DNA of 8,388 bases from an uncultured Collinsella sp. (GTDB lineage: Bacteria; Actinomycetota; Coriobacteriia; Coriobacteriales; Coriobacteriaceae): the NCBI GenBank assembly GCA_902470265.1, contig CABRFW010000061.1, positions 1 to 8,388 on the forward strand, given 5' to 3'. Numbering within the stretch: position 1 is the first letter of the stretch; every line of letters starts with the position of its first letter. Of the stretch, positions 1 to 4,393 are shown piece by piece. The position numbers and the translations under genes are program-made. The notes below the pieces were generated by a model that saw nothing but the letters and a program-made list of their open reading frames with translations, did no database searches and was not told the DNA's origin.

Positions 1-551
1 TCGAAAATGTGCGCCGTACCGGCGTGGGCGATGAGCAAGTCGACCGTCTCAAGATTATTATGAAGAAAGCCGGCATCGATAAGAACTACTCACCGGCGCG
101 CTCGGCGGCCCTCACCAGGGAGCAGCTGACGGGTGGTCCCGTGGGTGCCATGGTCATGCCCGATGGCTCCGTGGTGACCGGTAAGACCTCCACGCGCCTG
201 GGCGCCGCAAGTTCGCTCATTATGAACGCCCTCAAGCATGTCTCGGGCGTCGACCTTGAGCTCGAGGTCATTAGCGATGAGGCGATCGAGCCCATCAGCA
301 AGCTCAAGACGCATTTCCTGGGAAGCAAAAACCCGCGCCTCCACACCGACGAGACGCTTATGGCGCTGTCGATCACCTCGGCCACGAGTGAGACGGCCGC
401 TCGCGTCCTTTCGGGCCTGGAGCAGCTGCGCGGTTGCGATGCCTTCTTTAGCGTGATCATCTCGCCGACGGACGAGACGGTACTGCGCAAACTGGGTATC
501 AACGTGTGCTGCGAGCCCAAGTTTGAGCGCCGCGGTTTCTTCCATCGCTAA
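1..551 (+). CDS. DUF1846 family protein, C-terminal part (5' end outside window)
   Basis: The reading frame is open from the window edge (first whole codon at 3, reading ENVRRTG) to TAA at 549-551, so this is the last 182 residues or so of a longer protein. The sequence matches my memory of the C-terminal half of the DUF1846 family (COG4868), whose members are about 500 residues. Visible hallmarks are the stretch LGSKNPRLHTDETLMALSI, the small-residue segment GAMVMPDGSVVTGKTS, and the ending SPTDETVLRKLGINVCCEP. No catalytic residue can be assigned; the family has solved structures but, as far as I know, no settled function. There is no signal peptide or membrane segment in the visible part. 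The gene stands apart from what follows, with a strong terminator starting 34 bp after its stop. An internal GTG at 9 could be taken as a start, but it lacks a Shine-Dalgarno site and would remove most of the family domain, so I treat the gene as cut by the window. Confidence 0.88.
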   Translation, partial: ENVRRTGVGDEQVDRLKIIMKKAGIDKNYSPARSAALTREQLTGGPVGAMVMPDGSVVTGKTSTRLGAASSLIMNALKHVSGVDLELEVISDEAIEPISKLKTHFLGSKNPRLHTDETLMALSITSATSETAARVLSGLEQLRGCDAFFSVIISPTDETVLRKLGINVCCEPKFERRGFFHR

Positions 552-585
552 GTTTGAAGCACCGCGGTAATTGCATTGCATTTTG

Positions 586-618
586 GCCGTATCGGGTTAG
601 CGCCCGGTACGGCTTTTT
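586..618 (+). terminator. Intrinsic terminator after the DUF1846 gene
   Basis: GCCGTATCGGG (586-596) pairs with CCCGGTACGGC (603-613) over 11 bp with one G-U pair and a 6-nt loop. Five Ts follow at 614-618. This is a classic rho-independent terminator and separates the first gene from the winged-helix gene. Confidence 0.9.
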
Positions 619-682
619 GATCAATAAAGCGCCTATTTCGGCGAAAAATAGCTGTTTACCTGCCTAGAAACAATTTGAGCGG

Positions 683-690
683 TATACAAT
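683..690 (+). promoter_or_regulatory. Probable -10 element for the winged-helix gene
   Basis: TATACAAT lies in an AT-richer stretch about 65 bp after the terminator and about 118 bp before the gene. Read as TACAAT (685-690) it matches 5 of 6 bases of the sigma-70 consensus. I see no good -35 at 16-18 bp; TTTACC at 655-660 is too far away (24 bp). The promoter may rely on an activator, or the -35 may be degenerate. A short inverted repeat (CTATTT 633-638 with AAATAG 646-651) lies just upstream. Confidence 0.5.
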
Positions 691-704
691 AATCGTAACT
701 GTTT

Positions 705-749
705 CATCCTTAGCGGGATGCCGCATGATGGATATTACCTGCCATCGTG
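705..749 (+). promoter_or_regulatory. Leader with two consecutive hairpins
   Basis: Downstream of the -10 at 685 the expected transcript contains CATCC-N6-GGATG (705-720). Four bases later comes an 8-bp stem, CATGATGG (724-731) with CCATCGTG (742-749), with one G-U pair and a 10-nt loop. Neither has a T-run, so they are not terminators. A 17-codon frame (ATG at 725, TAG at 776-778) begins inside the second hairpin. I do not recognise a known riboswitch or T-box. A structured leader or leader peptide controlling the downstream gene is possible but unproven. Confidence 0.4.
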
Positions 750-795
750 AGGTGTGTCGGTCGCGCACGGCGCGTTAGATGCTCGTGCTCGGTTT

Positions 796-802
796 GAGGA
801 GG
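796..802 (+). promoter_or_regulatory. Ribosome binding site fixing the winged-helix gene start
   Basis: GAGGAGG sits 5 nt before ATG 808. The in-frame GTG at 754 has no usable SD at proper distance, so ATG 808 is preferred. Confidence 0.85.
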
Positions 803-807
803 CTGCT

Positions 808-1146
808 ATGGCGGGCAAGGGTCGTGCGAGTGTCAACGATATGAAGCGTGTCGAGGTGCTGGTGTTGATGGAGATCGACCAGCAAACCGAAGACAATGGC
901 GGGCCGTATGGTTTCTCGCGCAAAACGCTTGCCGAGCGCGTGGGGGTTTCGCCGTATCGTGCCCGCGCCGCAATCGATCGCTTGGATTCCGAGGGCATGA
1001 TTGATGTCGTCTCGCGTTATAGCGACGACGGCGGTCAGCTTGCAAATGGCATTTGCCTCACCGAACGTGGCGAATGGTATCTTGAGGGCGTCCGTACTGG
1101 CATGCTCGTTCAAGAAATGCTTGAGGACGCGGTTGCTAATCGATAG
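808..1146 (+). CDS. Small winged-helix (wHTH) DNA-binding protein
   Basis: This 112-residue protein is most likely a transcription factor. Residues 10-26 form a hydrophobic helix (DMKRVEVLVLMEIDQQ). Residues 35-67 form a recognisable helix-turn-helix (FSRKTLAERVGVSPYRARAAID, then RLDSEGMIDV). Residues 68-90 look like the wing (SRYSDDGGQLANGICLTERG), ending in the common 'LTERGEWYL' turn of MarR/PadR-like wHTH proteins. The last 20 residues could be a short dimerisation helix. There is no effector or metal-binding domain. An upstream in-frame GTG would add 18 residues that look like non-coding leader, so I use ATG 808, set by a strong SD. It is monocistronic: a terminator precedes its promoter and another follows its stop. 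The target is not identifiable; the structured leader suggests it is itself regulated. Regulator function is inferred from the fold; I do not recognise a named family. Confidence 0.82.
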   Translation: MAGKGRASVNDMKRVEVLVLMEIDQQTEDNGGPYGFSRKTLAERVGVSPYRARAAIDRLDSEGMIDVVSRYSDDGGQLANGICLTERGEWYLEGVRTGMLVQEMLEDAVANR

Positions 1147-1170
1147 CAGCATGTAACCCTTGCCATAGCG

Positions 1171-1199
1171 ACGCCGCCTGGGAAACCGGGCGGCGTTTT
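1171..1199 (+). terminator. Intrinsic terminator after the winged-helix gene
   Basis: ACGCCGCCTGG (1171-1181) pairs with CCGGGCGGCGT (1186-1196), 11 bp with one G-U pair, closed by a GAAA tetraloop (GNRA type). TTTT at 1196-1199 is followed by G and three more Ts. It ends 25 bp after the upstream stop codon begins. Confidence 0.92.
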
Positions 1200-1237
1200 G
1201 TTTCAAGATTGAGAAATGCAATCGCACGCGAGAAAAA

Positions 1238-1269
1238 TTGCGAACGGTCCGCGGCGCGAGTATTACAAT
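1238..1269 (+). promoter_or_regulatory. Probable pyrG promoter
   Basis: TTGCGA (1238-1243) is a plausible -35. A 17-bp spacer gives TATTAC (1261-1266) as -10; the overlapping TACAAT (1264-1269) is a better hexamer but needs a 20-bp spacer. Either choice puts the transcription start at about 1272-1277, so the 5' UTR is about 50 nt. Confidence 0.55.
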
Positions 1270-1274
1270 GAAGA

Positions 1275-1306
1275 CCCGTAAGATGTGGATAAACAACTTC
1301 TACGGG
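1275..1306 (+). promoter_or_regulatory. pyrG: Inverted repeat at the predicted 5' end of the pyrG mRNA
   Basis: CCCGTA (1275-1280) is the exact reverse complement of TACGGG (1301-1306), with a 20-nt loop. The 5' arm coincides with the predicted transcription start, and the 3' arm ends 6 nt before the AGGT Shine-Dalgarno at 1313. No T-run follows, so it is not a terminator. It could modulate ribosome access; see the finding on possible CTP sensing. Confidence 0.35.
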
Positions 1307-1324
1307 AAGCGCAGGTAACTCAAT

Positions 1325-2986
1325 ATGACCAAGCATGTGTTCGTAACCGGTGGCGTGGTTTCGTCCCTGGGCAAGGGTATTACCGCGGCCTCGCTGGGCC
1401 GTCTGCTCAAGTCGCGTGGCTACAAAGTAACGATGCAGAAGGCCGACCCGTATCTGAACGTCGACCCCGGTACCATGAGCCCGTTCCAGCATGGTGAGGT
1501 CTTCGTTACCGAGGATGGTTACGAGTCCGACCTGGACCTGGGTCATTACGAGCGCTTTATTGATGAGAACCTGACCCGCGATTCCAACTTTACGACCGGT
1601 GCCATCTACAAAAGCCTAATCGCCCGCGAGCGTCGCGGCGACTTTTTGGGCGGCACCGTGCAGGTGATTCCGCACGTCACCAATGCCATTAAGGACAAGT
1701 TCCGCCGCATTGAGGAGCAGACCGGCTCCGATGTGGTCATCACCGAGCTGGGCGGCACGATCGGCGACATCGAGTCGCAGCCGTTTGTCGAGGCCATCCG
1801 TCAGTACCGCAAGGAGGCCGGCCCCGAGAACGTCTGCTACATCCACGTGTCGCTCGTTCCCTATATCGCCGCCGCCCACGAGGTCAAGACCAAGCCCACG
1901 CAGCATTCCGTCAAGGAGCTCCGCAGCTTTGGCATCCAGCCCGATATCATCGTGCTGCGCTCTGACCACCATATCGATGACGCTATCCGCGGAAAGATCG
2001 CAAGCTTCTGCGACGTCGACACCGATTGCGTCTTTACCAACGAGGACTGCGCGAGCATTTACGATGTTCCGCAGCTGCTTGCCGAGCAGGACTTTGACCT
2101 GCGCATTTGCGAACGCCTGGGTCTGGACCCGCGTGAGCGCGACATGAGCGAGTGGAACGAGTTCCTGCGCAAGCAGAATCACGCCAACCATCACGCCGAC
2201 AAGGTGAAGATCGCCGTCGTGGGCAAGTACACGCAGCTGCCCGATGCGTACCTGTCGGTTATCGAGGCCCTGCACCATGCGGGTGTCTTCTACGATCGCC
2301 ATGTGGACGTCCAGCTGGTCGACGGCGAGAGCCTCGACGAGCAGAATGTCTCCGAGGTTCTGGGCGACGCCTCGGGCATCCTGGTCCCCGGCGGCTTTGG
2401 CAAGCGCGCCCTGGAGGGCAAGATCCTCGCGGCCGAGTTTGCCCGTGAGCACAAGATTCCGTATCTGGGCATTTGCCTGGGTATGCAGGTGGCCGTGTGC
2501 GAGTTCGCCCGCAACGTCGTCGGCCTTGCCGGCGCCAGCTCCTCCGAGTTCGATCCGGATGGCCCGTATAGCGTCATCGATCTGATGAGCTCGCAGGAGG
2601 ACGTGACCGAGAAGGGCGGCACCATGCGCCTGGGCGCCTATCCGTGCAAGCTCGCCGCCGATACCCTCGCTCGCGAGGCATATGGCGAGGAGCTCGTCTA
2701 CGAGCGTCACCGTCACCGCTTTGAGTTCAACAACGCCTTCCGCGACCAGCTCGAGGGCGCCGGTTTGGTTATCTCGGGTCTGTCGCCCGACGAGCGCCTG
2801 GTCGAGATGGTCGAGCTGCCGCGCGACGTGCATCCGTGGTATGTGGCAACCCAGGCTCATCCCGAGTTCAAGAGCCGCCCGACCAACCCGCAGCCGCTGT
2901 TCCGCGAGTTCGTGCGCGCTTCGATCGGCCAGCACGAGGGTGTCGACCGTCTGCAGGTGACGCCCATGAACCTCGCTACGGACTAA
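1325..2986 (+). CDS. pyrG: CTP synthase
   Basis: This enzyme makes CTP from UTP, ATP and glutamine, the last step of de novo pyrimidine nucleotide synthesis, in the cytoplasm as a tetramer. The 553 residues compare with 545 in E. coli. The N-terminal synthase domain (about 1-270) begins MTKHVFVTGGVVSSLGKG, whose SSLGKG (Lys17) is the ATP-binding loop, and continues with KADPYLNVDPGTMSPFQHGE and ELGGTIGDIES. The C-terminal class I glutamine amidotransferase domain (about 290-545) has the oxyanion region PGGFGKRALEGK, the nucleophile Cys384 in GICLGMQ, and His512 and Glu514 in QAHPEFKSRP, completing the triad. All key residues are present. ATG 1325 is preceded by AGGT at 8-nt spacing and gives the family's usual N-terminus. 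A probable promoter and leader hairpin lie upstream, and xerD follows 2 bp after the stop, implying co-transcription. The C-terminal tail (about 20 residues) is slightly longer than in E. coli. Confidence 0.98.
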   Translation: MTKHVFVTGGVVSSLGKGITAASLGRLLKSRGYKVTMQKADPYLNVDPGTMSPFQHGEVFVTEDGYESDLDLGHYERFIDENLTRDSNFTTGAIYKSLIARERRGDFLGGTVQVIPHVTNAIKDKFRRIEEQTGSDVVITELGGTIGDIESQPFVEAIRQYRKEAGPENVCYIHVSLVPYIAAAHEVKTKPTQHSVKELRSFGIQPDIIVLRSDHHIDDAIRGKIASFCDVDTDCVFTNEDCASIYDVPQLLAEQDFDLRICERLGLDPRERDMSEWNEFLRKQNHANHHADKVKIAVVGKYTQLPDAYLSVIEALHHAGVFYDRHVDVQLVDGESLDEQNVSEVLGDASGILVPGGFGKRALEGKILAAEFAREHKIPYLGICLGMQVAVCEFARNVVGLAGASSSEFDPDGPYSVIDLMSSQEDVTEKGGTMRLGAYPCKLAADTLAREAYGEELVYERHRHRFEFNNAFRDQLEGAGLVISGLSPDERLVEMVELPRDVHPWYVATQAHPEFKSRPTNPQPLFREFVRASIGQHEGVDRLQVTPMNLATD

Positions 2987-2988
2987 GG

Positions 2989-3930
2989 GTGCCGGCGAAT
3001 AAGGAACATACCGAAGCTACTCCCTCGTCGCTCGCCGTGGCGGCGGGGGAGTATCTCGATTACCTCGCGGTCGAGCGGGGCTTGGCGCGCAACACGATTG
3101 TGGCCTATCGTCGTGACCTGACGACGTACTGCGCCTATCTGGAGCGGGCGGGTATTGTGTCTTTTGAAGAGGTGACCCGTCAGGTCGTGGAGGGCTTTGT
3201 CGCCGATCGCCGCGACGGAGGCTATTCCGACGCCTCGGTGGAGCGCGCGCTTGCTGCCGTGAAGGGCCTGCATGCCTTTTTGGTGCGCGATGGGGCCGTG
3301 GCCCAAAACCCGACGGCGGCGTTGCGCCTGCCTAAAAAGGCTGAGCGTTTGCCGGAGTATCTATCGGTGGAGGATGTCTCGGCGCTGCTCGATCAAGACT
3401 TTCCCGAGGGCGAGATGGGACTGCGCGACCATGCCATCTTGGAAGTGCTCTACGGATGCGGTTTGCGTGTGAGTGAGCTGGTTGGGCTTGATGTGGGCGA
3501 TATCCATATTGACGATGGCTTTGTACTCGTTCGCGGTAAGGGCTCAAAGGAACGCCTGTCCCCACTGGTGGGAAGCGCGGCGCGAGCTCTGACGCTCTAT
3601 GTAACTGAGGGGCGTTCTCGCTTGGCGGCCCATGCCCGCGGAACCGAGACCTCGGCGGTCTTTTTAAATAAGAACGGACGTCGCCTGTCGCGCCAGGCCG
3701 TGCATGCGATATGCGAGCGGTATGGGCGTCAGGTGGGGCTGGTGGGGCTCCATCCCCATACCTTGCGTCACTCCTTTGCCACCCATATGCTTGCGGGCGG
3801 CGCAGACCTCCGTGTGCTACAGGAGATCTTGGGACATGCCGATATATCGACCACGCAGGTCTACACGCATGTCGATCGTACGCAACTGACCGAGGTCTAT
3901 TTGGCGGCGCACCCGCTGGCACATCGTTAA
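2989..3930 (+). CDS. xerD: Site-specific tyrosine recombinase XerD
   Basis: A tyrosine recombinase expected to act with XerC at the chromosomal dif site to resolve chromosome dimers, normally controlled by FtsK. It has 313 residues, against 298 for E. coli XerD. The N-terminal SAM-like core-binding domain covers about residues 17-105 (EYLDYLAVERGLARNTIVAY). The catalytic domain follows from about 120. The full catalytic set is visible: Arg160 in GCGLRVSEL, Lys184 in RGKGSKER, His257 and Arg260 in HTLRHSF, His283 in LGHADIS, and Tyr292 in TQVYTHV. The spacing equals E. coli XerD shifted by 12-13 residues, so the difference is mostly N-terminal. I use GTG 2989, which lies 2 bp after the pyrG stop; the SD would have to be the GGA/AAGG at the end of pyrG, so translation may be coupled. 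Location beside pyrG is common in Actinomycetota. XerC or a phage-type integrase are alternatives, but the sequence and context favour XerD. Confidence 0.93.
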   Translation: MPANKEHTEATPSSLAVAAGEYLDYLAVERGLARNTIVAYRRDLTTYCAYLERAGIVSFEEVTRQVVEGFVADRRDGGYSDASVERALAAVKGLHAFLVRDGAVAQNPTAALRLPKKAERLPEYLSVEDVSALLDQDFPEGEMGLRDHAILEVLYGCGLRVSELVGLDVGDIHIDDGFVLVRGKGSKERLSPLVGSAARALTLYVTEGRSRLAAHARGTETSAVFLNKNGRRLSRQAVHAICERYGRQVGLVGLHPHTLRHSFATHMLAGGADLRVLQEILGHADISTTQVYTHVDRTQLTEVYLAAHPLAHR

Positions 3931-3963
3931 CACATCGCTGACCTGCATATTTATAGGTATTTG

Positions 3964-4027
3964 GGGACGGGCTCCAGATTGCCGCGGCGTGCTTTTGCGC
4001 GCGCATGGGCAATCTGGGGCCCGTCCC
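3964..4027. repeat. Long imperfect palindrome, REP-like
   Basis: The 20-base left arm (3964-3983, beginning GGGACGGG and ending ATTGCC) pairs with the right arm (4008-4027, ending CCCGTCCC). There is a single G-U/T-C difference at 3973. The 24-base centre can form a further GC hairpin (GCGTGC, TTTT loop, GCGCGC). Arms flanked by GGGGAC/GTCCC resemble the REP-type palindromes scattered between genes in many Firmicutes and Actinomycetota. That this is a multicopy element is inference; copy number cannot be seen in one window. No transposase is adjacent. Confidence 0.6.
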
Positions 4028-4033
4028 ATTTTT
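3964..4033 (+). terminator. Probable terminator of the pyrG-xerD unit
   Basis: The same 20-bp palindromic stem is followed by ATTTTT at 4028-4033, starting 33 bp after the xerD stop. The 24-base loop is longer than usual, but the inner GC hairpin would shorten it. No other terminator lies between xerD and mraZ. The minus-strand side lacks a T-run, so it should work only for + strand transcription. Confidence 0.7.
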
Positions 4034-4127
4034 CGCCACTTGGCGTCGCGGTGGTGGGCCGCACGTGCCTTGGGTGGGGGAGTTTGGGGGCGATGTGAAC
4101 GGCGTGTAAAGGGACGTAAAAATCGCC

Positions 4128-4150
4128 TCAAGGGTCAACTTGAAGGTTGA
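4128..4150. promoter_or_regulatory. Dyad of four TCAA/TTGA half-sites, possible operator
   Basis: Two TCAA copies spaced by GGG (4128-4138) face two TTGA copies spaced by AGG (4140-4150), around a central C at 4139. Flanking CC and GG extend the symmetry to 4126-4152, with only the three-base spacers breaking it. Such a palindrome built of direct repeats is a typical shape for a site bound by two dimers of a regulator. The binding protein is unknown. Confidence 0.4.
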
Positions 4151-4193
4151 GGTTCGCAGGTGTGGTTCTACAGGTGGCATCACGCCTTTGCTG

Positions 4194-4215
4194 AAAACAC
4201 AACATATTGTGTTTT
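4194..4215. promoter_or_regulatory. 22-bp palindrome with perfect 9-bp arms, possible operator
   Basis: AAAACACAA (4194-4202) and TTGTGTTTT (4207-4215) are exact reverse complements around CATA. The site is AT-rich in a GC-rich region. AACATAT occurs at 4201-4207 and again at 4218-4224, 17 bp on. It lies about 80 bp upstream of the mraZ -35. It has no T-run or gene context as a terminator, so a protein-binding site is the better reading. The regulator is unknown. Confidence 0.45.
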
Positions 4216-4262
4216 CGAACATATGCTTGGGGGTGTTTTGCAATATATGGTGAGTGGAGTGG

Positions 4263-4309
4263 TGGGGCGGGGTGGGGGAAGGGGTGGGGAAAGGTGTTGA
4301 AAAATGGGG
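4263..4309 (+). promoter_or_regulatory. Array of TGGGG boxes, candidate MraZ operator
   Basis: TGGGG occurs at 4263, 4273, 4285 and 4305. A degenerate TGTTG at 4295 fills the gap, so the boxes step by 10, 12, 10 and 10 bp. E. coli MraZ is known to bind direct TGGGN repeats separated by 5 nt (10-bp period) upstream of mraZ. The array abuts the -35 and its last box is inside the promoter spacer, so binding could repress the promoter. The region is G-rich, so some boxes could be chance. Confidence 0.55.
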
Positions 4310-4325
4310 CGGTTCCCCATATTAT
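4297..4325 (+). promoter_or_regulatory. mraZ: mraZ / dcw cluster promoter
   Basis: TTGAAA (4297-4302), a 17-bp spacer, and TATTAT (4320-4325) each match 5 of 6 sigma-70 consensus bases with ideal spacing. The start should fall near 4332, giving a 5' UTR of about 62 nt. It is the best promoter in the window. Confidence 0.82.
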
Positions 4326-4357
4326 TGATGACGTCGACAGGCGGGGTGGTTCCCCGC
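4304..4357. repeat. Pair of GGGGyGGTTCCCC inverted repeats at the mraZ promoter
   Basis: ATGGGG-CGGTT-CCCCAT (4304-4320) and GCGGGG-TGGTT-CCCCGC (4341-4357) are perfect 6-bp-arm inverted repeats with nearly the same 5-nt loop, 37 bp apart. Their 13-base cores differ at one position. The first fills the promoter spacer and touches the -10; the second lies just after the predicted transcription start and would be an RNA hairpin in the leader. Confidence 0.6.
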
Positions 4358-4380
4358 GTACGTGCCATCTGAGTAACCGA

Positions 4381-4388
4381 GGGGAGGG
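4381..4388 (+). promoter_or_regulatory. mraZ: mraZ ribosome binding site
   Basis: GGGGAGGG ends 5 nt before ATG 4394. A second in-frame ATG at 4400 would be 11 nt away, so 4394 is preferred. Confidence 0.85.
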
Positions 4389-4393
4389 CGCAC

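Larger units (their letters stand above)
3931..4393 (+). other. 463-bp gene-free regulatory region between xerD and mraZ
   Basis: I see no credible gene here on either strand. In order it holds: a tandem 11-nt near-duplication ending at 3942; an AT-rich stretch; a long palindrome with T-run (3964-4033); a small CGCCA-CT-TGGCG hairpin (4034-4045); two TGGGG boxes 10 bp apart (4075, 4085); a dyad of TCAA/TTGA half-sites (4128-4150); a 22-bp palindrome (4194-4215); a very G-rich purine stretch with TGGGG boxes (4249-4296); the mraZ promoter (4297-4325); two similar GGGG...CCCC inverted repeats; and the mraZ ribosome binding site. The + strand from about 4249 to 4296 is strikingly G-rich and almost free of C. 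Confidence 0.8.

Noticed and set aside
754..807. Earlier GTG start giving the winged-helix protein 18 more residues
   Set aside because: No SD at a useful distance, the added residues are not domain-like, and ATG 808 has GAGGAGG at 5 nt.
1616..2935. A 439-codon open frame on the minus strand opposite pyrG
   Set aside because: It lies wholly antisense to a clearly functional CTP synthase gene. Long antisense frames are expected in GC-rich genes with strong third-position bias, and its composition (Leu/Val/Asp/Gly repeats) looks like a shadow.
3941..3962. Possible dif site near xerD (ACCT...AGGT around an AT-rich centre)
   Set aside because: The arms are only 4 bp and do not resemble the conserved XerC/XerD half-sites, and dif is not normally next to xerD.
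3332..4243. A 303-codon minus-strand open frame from xerD into the spacer upstream of mraZ
   Set aside because: It crosses the catalytic part of xerD and the terminator palindrome, is very Pro/Arg-rich, has no SD or recognisable domain, and is best explained by GC-rich sequence lacking stops.
4249..4296. G-rich stretch as a G-quadruplex or simple repeat
   Set aside because: Several G-runs could form a quadruplex, but the regular TGGGG phasing next to the promoter and the known MraZ site type explain it better; quadruplex formation cannot be judged from sequence alone.
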